64,000 bases of DNA from Phycisphaeraceae bacterium (GTDB lineage Bacteria; Planctomycetota; Phycisphaerae; Phycisphaerales; UBA1924), in contig CP054186.1 in NCBI GenBank assembly GCA_015200025.1, positions 3,212,643-3,276,642 on the forward strand. Reading direction: 5' to 3'. The translations under genes were made by a program, and so were the position numbers. Shown here piece by piece: positions 1 through 7,943 of this stretch. Each line of letters begins with the position of its first letter. Position 1 is the first letter of the stretch. Under the pieces are notes generated by a model. That model was given only the letters and a program-made list of their open reading frames with translations. It was not told the DNA's origin and ran no database searches.

Positions 1-426
1 CTCGATGGCCTGCTCCGCCGTCAGGCTCAGCGGCTTCTCGCAGTACACGTCCTTGCCCGCCTCCATCGCCTGGTTGGCGATCCGCGTGTGCCAGTGGTCG
101 GGCGTCGCGATCAGCACCGCGTCGACCCCCTTGTCGTCGAGCACCCGCTCGTGCTCGATCGAGCCCGCCGATTCGCTCGCGCCGATCACCTTCACCGCGT
201 TGTTCAGCCGGCGGCGGTACACGTCGCACACCCGCACCACCTCGATGTTCTCCGCCGTGGCACGCCCCACCAGCGACCGCAGGTGCACCGTCCCCATCCC
301 CCCCGTCCCGATCACCCCGATCCGCACCCGCTCGTTCGCGCCCGAGAGCCTCGCCCAGCTCGACGCGGGCAGGAAAGACGCGGCGGCCCCGGCGGCGGCG
401 GCCTTGAGAATGTTCCGGCGGTTCAT
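1..426 (-). CDS. Gfo/Idh/MocA-family oxidoreductase, N-terminal part (cut by window start)
   Basis: NAD(P)-dependent oxidoreductase of the Gfo/Idh/MocA family; substrate unknown, probably a sugar or inositol derivative. The 142 visible residues begin MNRRNILKAAAAGAAASF, a twin-arginine-type signal, so the enzyme is probably exported by Tat. A Rossmann dinucleotide fold follows, with GVIGTGGMG near residue 38 and VCDVYRRR after the second strand. The family motif CEKPLSLTAEQA lies near residue 130, its lysine being the usual catalytic Lys of the EKP motif. The frame is open to base 1, so the C-terminal domain lies outside. An in-frame ATG at 447 would add seven residues; I prefer 426 because it places the RR motif at the extreme N-terminus, with an AAGGAG sequence 12 bases upstream. 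Tat-exported members of this family are frequent in planctomycetes. Confidence 0.88.
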   Translation of the reverse strand, partial: MNRRNILKAAAAGAAASFLPASSWARLSGANERVRIGVIGTGGMGTVHLRSLVGRATAENIEVVRVCDVYRRRLNNAVKVIGASESAGSIEHERVLDDKGVDAVLIATPDHWHTRIANQAMEAGKDVYCEKPLSLTAEQAIE

Positions 427-541
427 CTTCACGCGGATCTCCTTCATTGGGGGCCGCATCTTCCCATATCCCTCCGCCCCACGCAACCCCCGGCACCCCC
501 CGGCCACGCCCCGATCCGCCCGCCCCGCCCGACCCCGACCG

Positions 542-1954
542 TTACAGCCGCCCGGGGGAACGCCGCTCCACGAACCGGCCGTGCCCGGGTTTGGGCGTCG
601 GCTTCCCCTCCTCGACGAGCACCTCACCCCGGCACAGGGTCCACCGCGCGAACCCGCCCAGCGGCATCCCCGCGAAGGGGTTCCAATCCGCCCGGCTCCG
701 GACCGACACCCCGGGGATGACCTCGCGTGTCTCGGCCGGGTCGATGACCGCGACGTCCGCGTCGAACCCCGGCGCCAGGGCCCCCTTGCGGTCGCCCAGG
801 CCCATGACGCGGGCCGGCGCCGCCGAGCACACCTCGACCATCCGGTTGATCGAGATCTTTCCCGCGCGCACGCCGTGCGTGTAGACGATCGGGACCATCG
901 TGTCGAGCCCGGGTAGGCCCATGGGGATCTTCGTCCAATCCCCGTACCCCCCGGCGTGGTCCCACCACATCGCCTTCTGCTCGCGCGTGAACGAGCACGT
1001 ATCGGTCGAGGCGACGCAGACCTCCCCGTCGGCCAGCCCGCGCCAGAGCCGGGCGCGGTCCGCCGGCTTCTTGACCTGCGGGCAGCACGCGAAGAGGTGC
1101 CCGTCGGGGCGGTCGAAGACCGTGTCGTCGAGCACGAGGTACTGCACGCACGTCTCGGCCAGCACGGGCACGCCCCGCGCCCGGGCCGCCTTGATCAGGT
1201 CCGCCCCCTCGCCCGTGGACATGTGGACGACGTACATGCGGCCGCCCGTCGCCTCGCACCACCGCACCGCCCGCTCGATGGCCTCGACCTCGACGACGTT
1301 CGGGCGGGTCACGCGGTGCAGGCGGGCGCCGTGCTCGCGCATGAGCTCGGGGGTGTGGTGCCGGTCGATCAGGAGGTCCAGCACGCGCGGGCTCTCGCAG
1401 TGGACCAGCAGCATCCCGTCGTGGAGCCGCATGAGTTCCAGCGCCTCGAACATCATCGCGTCGTCGGCGTTCCACCCCTCGCGCTCGTAGATCATGAACT
1501 CCTTGAACGTCGGCATCCCCCGCGCGATCATCGCCGGGACCTCGGCCAGGTGCTCGCGCCGCGTCACCGCCAGGTGCCACGCGTAATCGACCGACGAGAT
1601 CCCCTCGGCCTTGTCCCGCCAGACCTCGTGGGCGTCGGCCAGCCCGGCCCCGGCGGGGGGGATGGCGAAGTCGATGACCATGGTCACGCACCCGTTGGCC
1701 GCCGCCGCCGACCCGGACTCGTAGTCGTCGCACGAGACCGTCCCGCAGAAGGGGAGCGCGAGGTGGACATGCACGTCGAGGCACCCGGGGATCACGTCCA
1801 TCCCCGACGCGTCGATGACCCGGCGGGCCGAGGACCCCAGCCCGCCCGGCTCGGCGACGGCGGCGATCACCCCGCCCTTGATGCCCAGGTCCGCCTTGGC
1901 GCTGCCCCAGGCGTTGTGGACCGTCCCGTGAACGATGAGGGTGTCGAAGGCCAT
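542..1954 (-). CDS. dihydropyrimidinase / D-hydantoinase-like cyclic amidohydrolase
   Basis: Zinc amidohydrolase of the dihydropyrimidinase/hydantoinase/allantoinase group (470 aa), expected to open cyclic diamides such as dihydrouracil. The binuclear metal site is complete: HVH at residues 62-64, a carboxylatable lysine at 151 (TFKEFMIY), His185 (VHCES), His244 (VVHMSTGEG) and Asp318 (ASTDTCS). Length is normal for the family. The open frame extends 23 codons further upstream, but ATG 1954 gives the standard N-terminus MAFDTLIVHG and has a TACCAT box 8 bases before it, suggesting a leaderless message. No pyrimidine-degradation partner is adjacent, so the exact substrate is unresolved. It is transcribed away from the tRNA-Val gene. 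Confidence 0.9.
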   Translation of the reverse strand: MAFDTLIVHGTVHNAWGSAKADLGIKGGVIAAVAEPGGLGSSARRVIDASGMDVIPGCLDVHVHLALPFCGTVSCDDYESGSAAAANGCVTMVIDFAIPPAGAGLADAHEVWRDKAEGISSVDYAWHLAVTRREHLAEVPAMIARGMPTFKEFMIYEREGWNADDAMMFEALELMRLHDGMLLVHCESPRVLDLLIDRHHTPELMREHGARLHRVTRPNVVEVEAIERAVRWCEATGGRMYVVHMSTGEGADLIKAARARGVPVLAETCVQYLVLDDTVFDRPDGHLFACCPQVKKPADRARLWRGLADGEVCVASTDTCSFTREQKAMWWDHAGGYGDWTKIPMGLPGLDTMVPIVYTHGVRAGKISINRMVEVCSAAPARVMGLGDRKGALAPGFDADVAVIDPAETREVIPGVSVRSRADWNPFAGMPLGGFARWTLCRGEVLVEEGKPTPKPGHGRFVERRSPGRL

Positions 1955-1962
1955 GCGCGGCG

Positions 1963-1968
1963 ATGGTA
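1963..1968 (-). promoter_or_regulatory. -10 box for the dihydropyrimidinase-like gene
   Basis: Reads TACCAT on the minus strand, 8 bases before ATG 1954. There is no Shine-Dalgarno sequence, so the transcript probably starts at or within a few bases of the start codon. Confidence 0.55.
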
Positions 1969-2159
1969 GAACGGGGCCCGCCGACCCGTCGGGGCCGTGC
2001 GCGCGCCGGTCGTGAATCGTCACGGCGGGCCGTGGATGGCCCGCCGTGACGTCCGCGGAGGGGAGGTCCCGAGGCCCCGCCCGGTGGCTCGGAACGCGGC
2101 ACGGTCGATCGTGGCGAGGATCGCCTTTCGCGCGCGCCGGGCCGGCGTGGCGTTCGGTC

Positions 2160-2165
2160 TATGAT
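2160..2165 (+). promoter_or_regulatory. -10 box of tRNA-Val
   Basis: TATGAT sits 9 bases upstream of the first base of tRNA-Val. It stands out in GC-rich surroundings. No convincing -35 hexamer is seen at 16-18 bases. Confidence 0.6.
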
Positions 2166-2174
2166 CCTCCGCCC

Positions 2175-2247
2175 GGGCGGGTAGCTCAGCGGCTAGAGCA
2201 CTCGCTTTACACGCGAGGGGTCCAGGGTTCGAATCCCTGCCTGCCCA
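2175..2247 (+). tRNA. tRNA-Val (anticodon TAC)
   Basis: A full cloverleaf can be drawn. The acceptor stem is GGGCGGG (2175-2181) with CCTGCCC (2240-2246), including one G-T pair. The anticodon arm CTCGC/GCGAG carries loop TTTACAC with anticodon TAC at 2208-2210. The T arm is CAGGG-TTCGAAT-CCCTG. The discriminator is A and the 3' CCA is not encoded. The next gene, waaA, starts 61 bases downstream on the same strand and has no promoter-like box of its own. Confidence 0.95.
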
Positions 2248-2308
2248 TTGACGCCGACGGCGGGGTCGGACCCCCGGCGGCCGCCCGGCGGTTGGCGGGC
2301 TCTGGCGC

Positions 2309-3604
2309 GTGAACACCCTTGACCTTCTGTACATGACGGGCGCGGCGGCGATGTCGCCCTGGCTGCTCCGCAAATCTCGCGGGGATTGGAAGGCCAGGCT
2401 CGGGCACGCCGAGCCGTTGACCCCGCCCGCGCCGGGCCGGCCCCGTGTGATGCTGCACGCGGTGTCGGTGGGCGAGGTCAACGCGCTCCGCTCGCTCGTG
2501 CCGATCCTCGCGGCTCGGTGCGAGGTGGTGGTGAGCGTCGGGACGGACACGGGGATCGCCCGGGCGCGGACGCTCTACGGGGGAAACGGCGGGACAGGGA
2601 CGGGGTTGGGGGAGGGGGTCGCGCGGGTGGTGCGGTACCCGCTGGATTTCAGCCGGTCGGTGGCGCGGTTCCTCGACGCGGTCAAGCCCGACCTGGTGGC
2701 CCTGGTGGAGTTGGAGGTCTGGCCGAATTTCATCCGGGCGTGCGTCGAGCGGGGGGTCCCGGTGGGGGTCATCAACGGGCGGCTCAGCGAGCGGAGTTTC
2801 CGCGGGTACCGGCGGGTTCGCGGGCTGCTGCGGCGGACGTTCGCGTCGTTGGACTTCGCGGCGGTGCAGGACGGTGACTACCGCGATCGGTTCGTCGCGA
2901 TGGGCGTGCCGGTGGATCGGTGCGTGGTCACCGGGTCGATGAAGTGGGACGCGGCGCCGCTCGTGCGTGCGGGGGAGGCCGGCGAGGCGGCGCGGGCGCT
3001 CGCCCGCGCGATGGGGCTCGACCGCGGGGGCGGGCCGTTGATCGTCGCGGGGAGCACGGCGGAGGACGAGGAGGCGTTGCTGCACGCCGCGTGCCCGCCG
3101 GGGGCGAGGTTGCTGTGCGCGCCGCGGAAGCCCGAGCGGTTCGACGAGGCGGCGAGGGCGATGCCCGGGTGCGTGCGGCGGACGGCGGGGCGCCCGGGTG
3201 AGGGCGGGGCGACGCGGTTCCTCTTGGACACGATCGGGGAGTTGCGGTCGGCGTACGAGATGGCCGACGTGGTGGTGATGGGGCGGAGTTTCGGGCGGCT
3301 TTACGGGTCGGACCCGATCGAGCCGGCGGCCCTTGGGAAGCCCGTGCTGATCGGGCCGGCGTTCAAGGACTTCGAGTCGATCGTGCGGGAGATGCAGAGG
3401 CGGGGCGCGATCGTGGTGTCGTCGCGGGCGACGCTCGCGCGGGACCTGGCGGGGCTGACGGGGGACGGGGACGAACGGCGGCGGCTCGGTGAGGCGGCGC
3501 TGGCGTGCGTCGCGGCCAACCGGGGCGTGAGCGCACGTCACGCGGCGATGATCCTCGAACGGGTGGGCGTCGCGGCGTCGGGCGGCGAGGGCCCCGCGGT
3601 ATGA
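2309..3604 (+). CDS. waaA: 3-deoxy-D-manno-octulosonic acid (Kdo) transferase
   Basis: Inner-membrane GT30 glycosyltransferase that transfers Kdo from CMP-Kdo to lipid A precursor, so the cell is predicted to make a Kdo-containing lipopolysaccharide. The protein is 431 aa. It shows the family's N-terminal hydrophobic stretch, the acceptor-domain motif HAVSVGE near residue 50, VELEVWPN near 133-140, INGRLSERSFRGY near 158, and the donor-domain region TGSMKWD followed by EP-rich and DPIEPAALGKPV segments. The start is GTG. There is no Shine-Dalgarno site or -10 box just upstream, and the gene may be read from the tRNA-Val promoter. Its last codons contain the -10 box of the following gene. Confidence 0.92.
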   Translation: MNTLDLLYMTGAAAMSPWLLRKSRGDWKARLGHAEPLTPPAPGRPRVMLHAVSVGEVNALRSLVPILAARCEVVVSVGTDTGIARARTLYGGNGGTGTGLGEGVARVVRYPLDFSRSVARFLDAVKPDLVALVELEVWPNFIRACVERGVPVGVINGRLSERSFRGYRRVRGLLRRTFASLDFAAVQDGDYRDRFVAMGVPVDRCVVTGSMKWDAAPLVRAGEAGEAARALARAMGLDRGGGPLIVAGSTAEDEEALLHAACPPGARLLCAPRKPERFDEAARAMPGCVRRTAGRPGEGGATRFLLDTIGELRSAYEMADVVVMGRSFGRLYGSDPIEPAALGKPVLIGPAFKDFESIVREMQRRGAIVVSSRATLARDLAGLTGDGDERRRLGEAALACVAANRGVSARHAAMILERVGVAASGGEGPAV

Positions 3605-3605
3605 T
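3600..3605 (+). promoter_or_regulatory. -10 box for the PA0069-type radical SAM gene
   Basis: TATGAT overlaps the waaA stop codon and ends 6 bases before ATG 3612, the exact spacing expected if transcription starts on the A of the ATG. Confidence 0.6.
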
Positions 3606-3611
3606 CGCGGC

Positions 3612-4799
3612 ATGGACCAGGGGCGTGAGCGAGGAGGCGGTGGGGATGAAGGGCTCGGCGATGGGGCGTATGAGGTCCGTGACGGGCTGACGAGCGGGCC
3701 GGTGCGTGGGCGCGGGGCGGGGCTCAACCCGGGGAATCGGTTCGAGACGGTGAGGCTGCACGTGCTGGGGGAGCACCTCGACGCGGGCGCGGCGGCGCGT
3801 GAGGCCGAGGCGGGGAGTGGGGGCGTGCGCGGGCCGGTGTCGGTCCCGACGACGGTGCTGTCAGACCGATCGGGTCGGGTGATCAACGCGGTGGATTCGC
3901 CGGACCTGCCGTTCAAGTGGACGGTGAACCCGTACCGGGGGTGCGAGCACGGGTGCGTGTATTGCTACGCGAGGCCCGGGCACGAGTACCTGGGGATGTC
4001 GATGGGGCTGGACTTTGAGACCAAGATCGTCGCGAAGCACGGCGCGGCGGCGTTGCTGCGGCGTGAGCTGGCGTCGGCGTCGTGGCGCGGGGAACCGATC
4101 GTCATGTCGGGGGTGACCGACCCGTACCAGCCGGTCGAGCGGGAACTCGGGATCACGCGAGGGTGCCTGGAGGTGATGGCCTCGTGCGGGCAGCCGGTGT
4201 CGGTGGTGACGAAGAGCCGGCTGGTGGAGCGGGATATCGACTGCTTGTCGTCGCTGGCGGGGATCGGTGCGGCGCGGGCGGCGGTGAGCCTGACGACGCT
4301 GGACCGAGGCCTGGCGATGGCGATGGAGCCGCGGGCGAGCAGCCCCAAGGACCGGCTGCGGGCGATGTCGTCGCTGGCGTCGGCGGGGGTGCCGGTGGTG
4401 GTGATGACGGCGCCGATCATCCCCGGGCTCAACGACCACGAGATCCCGGCGCTGCTCAAGGCGGCGAAGGAGGCCGGGGCGACGCGTGCGGGGTACATCC
4501 TGCTGAGGCTGCCGCACCAGATCAAGGACGTGTTCCTGGAATGGTTGACGAGGGCGGCGCCCGGGCGGGCGGCGAAAGTCGAGTCGCTGATCCGGCAGGC
4601 GCGCGGGGGCGACCTGTACCGGTCGGGGTTCGGGGAGCGTCAGCGGGGGACGGGGGCGAGGGCGGATCAGATCAAGGCGACGTTCGGCGTGTTCGCGGAA
4701 CGGCTCGGGCTGCGAGGTGAGCGGGAGGAACTGTCGAGCGCGGGGTTCCGCAGGCCGACGGTGCTGGAGGAGGGGCAGTTGGGGTTGTTCGGCGGGTGA
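3612..4799 (+). CDS. PA0069-family radical SAM protein
   Basis: Radical SAM enzyme of the PA0069 family, related to the spore photoproduct lyase-like group; its substrate is not known. The 395-aa protein has a poorly conserved N-terminal 90 residues. It then has FKWTVNPYRGCEHGCVYCYA with cluster cysteines at 111, 115 and 118 in the CX3CX2C spacing characteristic of this family. The partial-barrel motifs MSGVTDPYQPVE, VVTKSRLVERD and a SAM-binding region APIIPGLNDHEIP follow. ATG 3612 lies 7 bases after the waaA stop and directly behind a TATGAT box, so it probably has its own leaderless promoter despite the close spacing. Confidence 0.88.
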   Translation: MDQGRERGGGGDEGLGDGAYEVRDGLTSGPVRGRGAGLNPGNRFETVRLHVLGEHLDAGAAAREAEAGSGGVRGPVSVPTTVLSDRSGRVINAVDSPDLPFKWTVNPYRGCEHGCVYCYARPGHEYLGMSMGLDFETKIVAKHGAAALLRRELASASWRGEPIVMSGVTDPYQPVERELGITRGCLEVMASCGQPVSVVTKSRLVERDIDCLSSLAGIGAARAAVSLTTLDRGLAMAMEPRASSPKDRLRAMSSLASAGVPVVVMTAPIIPGLNDHEIPALLKAAKEAGATRAGYILLRLPHQIKDVFLEWLTRAAPGRAAKVESLIRQARGGDLYRSGFGERQRGTGARADQIKATFGVFAERLGLRGEREELSSAGFRRPTVLEEGQLGLFGG

Positions 4800-4834
4800 G
4801 GCGGTGGTGGGGTGGAGTGGGGTGGGCGGTTGGG

Positions 4835-6823
4835 CTAGACGTTGGCGCGGGTGTCGCCGGGGAATTGCTTGATGCCGACCTGGGTGGGGACGCGTCCGGT
4901 ACCCTTGGCGGTGGGGCTGCGCTCGGGGACGACGTAGGTGCTGTTGGGGAGTGTGGCGCTGTGGGCCATGGCGGCCTTGGCGGCGGCGAGCATGGAGTCG
5001 TCGGGGTTTTCGTAGAGCTCGCGGTAGCTGGCGCGGATGGCGAGTTCGGCGAGGTCGAAGAAGTGGAAGGCGGCGGCGCGGTCGCGCTGCCATTCGAGGT
5101 CGCTCACGCCGTTGGAGGCGTGGGCCTTGGCGTCGGCGTCGAGCTTGGAGAGGGTGCAGGCCCAGGCGTGGAGCCACATGACGGCGTCGGCGATGCGGGC
5201 CTGGACGCACTGGCGGTCGAGGATCTTGACGTCCCACTTTTTGCTGACGGCCTTGAACTGGTAGGTGTGCTCGGCGATGAGGCGGCAGAGGCGGTCGGCG
5301 GGCTCGCGGAGGTCGGGGTGGATGGCCGTGATGGAGGGGGCCTTCTTGCGGATGCCCAGGAAGACCTCGGCGGCGAGGGGGACGGCGCGGCGCATGAGCC
5401 GGAGGTTGAAGGCGGACCTGAGGGCGTTGGCGGCGTTGGTGAACAGGGAGTTGTCGGGCTCGACGCCGGCGGCGGAGCGGAGGGAGAGCAGGTGCTCGGC
5501 GAGCTGCTTGCCGGCGTAGCTGAAGAGGACGTAGGACTGCATGACCTCGTTGGCGCCCTCGACGATGAGGTTGATGCGGGAGTCGCGGAAGACGCGTTCG
5601 ACCTCGTTCTCGGTCATGTAGGACTCGCCGCCCATGATCTGCATCCCGTCGTTGACGACGCGCCAGCCCATCTCGGAGCAGAAGACCTTGCAGATGGCGG
5701 TCTCGGTCTGGATGTCCTGGTCGTGGCGGTCGAGCATGCCGGTGGTCATGTAGAGGACCGCGTCCATGGCGTAATCGAGGGCGGCCATGTGGGCGATGCG
5801 CTTCTGGACGAGCTCGAAATCGGCGAGGGGGCGGCCGAACTGGTGGCGGGTGAGGGCCCACTTGGTGGCCTGGTCGCGGACGCGGCGGGCGCCCCCGAGC
5901 ATCCCGGCGGAGAGGGTGCAGCGGCCGTAGTTGAGGCAGGAGAGGGCGATGTTGAGGCCCTTGCCTTCTTGCCCGAGGAGGTGGGACTTGGGGACACGGA
6001 CGTTGTGGAAGCGGATGCGGGCCTGCCACGTCCCGCGGATGCCGCACTTGCTGCGGTTTTTGCTGTAGATCTCGACGCCTTCCATCTCGGGGTGGCAGAC
6101 CAGGGCCGAGACGCGTTCGGAGACTTTGCCGGTCTTGGGGTCGGTGATCTTCTGGCGGGCCATGACGGTGAAGAGGCCCGAGAGGGCGCCCGAGGTCGCC
6201 CACTTTTTCTCGCCGTTGATGATGTAGTGCTCGCCGTCGGGTGATTTTTCGCAGTAGGTCTCCTGCCCGCCCGCGTCGCACCCGACGTTGGGCTCGGAGA
6301 GGCAGAAGGCGCTGAGCCAGTCCTTGGCCAGGCGGGGGAGCCAGCGCTGTTTCTGCTCGTCGTTCCCGAAAAGCATGACGGCCTTGCACCCGATGGACTG
6401 GTGGGCGGAGACCATGACCGCGGTGGACCCGCAGTACCACCCGAGGCGTTCGAGGACGCGGTTGTAGCTGGTGATGCCCATGCCCAGCCCGCCGAACTCC
6501 TTGGGGATGGTCATGCCCAGGACGCCCAGGTCGAAGAGGCGGTCGATCACCCAGCGGGGGATCTCCTGGTCCTGGTCGATCTGGACGGCGGGGTGCTCGG
6601 TGCGGAGGTACTCGTCGAGGCGGGCGATCAGTTGGTCGCACTCGGCCTGCTCGCGCGCCGACTGCGAGGGGTACGGGAAGAAAAGATCTTCACGGAACCC
6701 GCCCCAGAAAAAGTTCTTGACGGCGCCCAGTTCGGAAGGATCAGGCCCCAGCCACGACTCGGCGTCCTCGATCAGCTTGCGGTCGGCGGCTTTGATGCCC
6801 TTGAGGTCCTTGATGTCGGCCAT
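4835..6823 (-). CDS. acyl-CoA dehydrogenase (long-chain ACAD9/VLCAD-like architecture)
   Basis: FAD-dependent acyl-CoA dehydrogenase that would introduce the alpha-beta double bond in the first step of beta-oxidation. At 662 aa it is much longer than the usual 380-residue enzyme and has the extra C-terminal helical region of very-long-chain members. Visible parts are the N-terminal helical domain, the FAD motif AFCLSEPNVGCDAGG near 172-186, INGEKKWAT near 202, RHQFGRPLADFELVQ near 326, and VEGANEVMQ, whose Glu422 aligns with the catalytic base. The MADIKDLKGI start is preceded by about 40 bases of leader behind a TACAAT box. The neighbouring enoyl-CoA hydratase-like gene on the same strand supports a fatty or branched acyl-CoA role. 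Confidence 0.9.
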   Translation of the reverse strand: MADIKDLKGIKAADRKLIEDAESWLGPDPSELGAVKNFFWGGFREDLFFPYPSQSAREQAECDQLIARLDEYLRTEHPAVQIDQDQEIPRWVIDRLFDLGVLGMTIPKEFGGLGMGITSYNRVLERLGWYCGSTAVMVSAHQSIGCKAVMLFGNDEQKQRWLPRLAKDWLSAFCLSEPNVGCDAGGQETYCEKSPDGEHYIINGEKKWATSGALSGLFTVMARQKITDPKTGKVSERVSALVCHPEMEGVEIYSKNRSKCGIRGTWQARIRFHNVRVPKSHLLGQEGKGLNIALSCLNYGRCTLSAGMLGGARRVRDQATKWALTRHQFGRPLADFELVQKRIAHMAALDYAMDAVLYMTTGMLDRHDQDIQTETAICKVFCSEMGWRVVNDGMQIMGGESYMTENEVERVFRDSRINLIVEGANEVMQSYVLFSYAGKQLAEHLLSLRSAAGVEPDNSLFTNAANALRSAFNLRLMRRAVPLAAEVFLGIRKKAPSITAIHPDLREPADRLCRLIAEHTYQFKAVSKKWDVKILDRQCVQARIADAVMWLHAWACTLSKLDADAKAHASNGVSDLEWQRDRAAAFHFFDLAELAIRASYRELYENPDDSMLAAAKAAMAHSATLPNSTYVVPERSPTAKGTGRVPTQVGIKQFPGDTRANV

Positions 6824-6870
6824 GGCGCGGTCCCTTGGTTGGGTGATGGGATAAGAGAGAACCCCCGCTC

Positions 6871-6876
6871 ATTGTA
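6871..6876 (-). promoter_or_regulatory. -10 box upstream of the acyl-CoA dehydrogenase
   Basis: TACAAT on the minus strand, predicting a 5' leader of roughly 40 bases before ATG 6823. This makes it a leadered transcript, unlike many neighbours. Confidence 0.45.
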
Positions 6877-6933
6877 TAGGGAGTTCGGTGAAAAGTCGCT
6901 CCCGGAGGCGTCCCGGCGGGCGTCGCCGGCGGG

Positions 6934-7836
6934 TTATTTGCGGGCGAAGAAGGCTTCGATGGCGGCCTTGCCCGCGGGGGTGTGGCGGAGCCGGACCAGT
7001 TCGTCCCGCTCGACGCCAAGGGCGTCGTCCCACCCGCGGGTGAGGCCCGCGTCGACGGCGCGGGCGACGGCCCTCGCGACGTCGGTGTTCGGGAGCGAGG
7101 CCCGGGTCTGATCGAGGGCGGCCAGGACGCGGGCGGCGGTGGCCGGGCGGCCGATCCAGCGGCGCGGGGCGCCGTCGCGGGTGAGCGGCGTGCCCCGTTG
7201 ATCGAGCAGCCAGCGTGTGGCGGTGTCGATGAGCGTGTCGGGCGATGGGGCGAAGGCGTCGAAGAGGCCGAGGTCTTTGGCTTCGTCGGAGGTGAAGGGC
7301 GTGCCCGAGGCGGTGCGGGCGATGGCGAGCGCGGGGTCGAGGCGTGCGGGGAGGAGGTTGGTGCCGCCCCATCCCGGGCAGATCGAGAGCGAGGCCTCGG
7401 GGAGCCCGACGGGGTAGGGCTTTCCGGAGGCGGAGGGGGCGGCGACGAGCCCGTCGCAGTGGAGAGCGATCTCGAGCCCGCCGCCGAGCGCGGCGCCGTT
7501 GAGTGCGGCGACGGTGGGGAACGGGGTGGAGGCGAGGCGAGCAAAGACGCGCGAACCGAAGCGGAGGTAGCGGTGGAGCTGGTCGTCGGGCCAGTCGTGG
7601 ATGGACCTGAGGTCGGCGCCGGCGATGAAGACCCGCGGGGAGGCGGAGGCGAGGATGAGCCCCGCGGCGTCGCGCGGGAGATGGTCGAGGGTGGCGTCGA
7701 GGCGTTGGATGAGCGGGTGGTCGAGGACGACCACGGGCTTGCCGGGCTGGTCGAGGCGGATGGTCAGGACGCCGGTGGCGTCGTCGCGGAGGATGGGGAA
7801 GGGCTCGGTCGGGGCGTGGGTTGGGTCTTGGCTCAT
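6934..7836 (-). CDS. enoyl-CoA hydratase/isomerase (crotonase) family protein
   Basis: Crotonase-fold protein (300 aa) expected to hydrate or isomerise enoyl-CoA esters. The oxyanion-hole segments are present: FIAGADLRSI near residue 70 and NGAALGGGLEIAL near 115. GLPEASLSICPGWGGTNLLP follows near 145, with Glu146 matching a crotonase catalytic Glu. The second catalytic Glu position (usually in the GGG-helix region) is less clear, so isomerase or other crotonase activity is possible. The gene lies downstream of and divergent to the acyl-CoA mutase gene. A TAAACT box 5 bases before ATG 7836 indicates a leaderless start. Confidence 0.85.
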   Translation of the reverse strand: MSQDPTHAPTEPFPILRDDATGVLTIRLDQPGKPVVVLDHPLIQRLDATLDHLPRDAAGLILASASPRVFIAGADLRSIHDWPDDQLHRYLRFGSRVFARLASTPFPTVAALNGAALGGGLEIALHCDGLVAAPSASGKPYPVGLPEASLSICPGWGGTNLLPARLDPALAIARTASGTPFTSDEAKDLGLFDAFAPSPDTLIDTATRWLLDQRGTPLTRDGAPRRWIGRPATAARVLAALDQTRASLPNTDVARAVARAVDAGLTRGWDDALGVERDELVRLRHTPAGKAAIEAFFARK

Positions 7837-7841
7837 CCGGG

Positions 7842-7847
7842 AGTTTA
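7842..7847 (-). promoter_or_regulatory. -10 box for the enoyl-CoA hydratase-like gene
   Basis: TAAACT on the minus strand, 5 bases before ATG 7836, with no Shine-Dalgarno sequence. The facing mutase gene has the same hexamer on the other strand at 7896-7901. Confidence 0.6.
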
Positions 7848-7895
7848 CGTCGCGGGGCGGGCGGGGCCGGGTTTGGCATCGGTGGGGGACGGCGA

Positions 7896-7901
7896 TAAAC
7901 T
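7896..7901 (+). promoter_or_regulatory. -10 box for the acyl-CoA mutase gene
   Basis: TAAACT ends 6 bases before GTG 7908 and 42 bases before ATG 7944. Transcription should therefore begin near 7908. This gives either a leaderless GTG start or a 36-base leader that carries the Shine-Dalgarno site used by ATG 7944. Confidence 0.55.
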
Positions 7902-7943
7902 TGGGACGTGGTGAGCGGGCGGGGCCGCGAAGGAGTGTGTCGG

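Noticed and set aside
3861..6641. 926-residue open frame on the minus strand across the radical SAM and acyl-CoA dehydrogenase genes
   Set aside because: Arg/Pro/His-rich translation typical of a shadow frame in GC-rich DNA; both real genes have clear motifs in their own frames.
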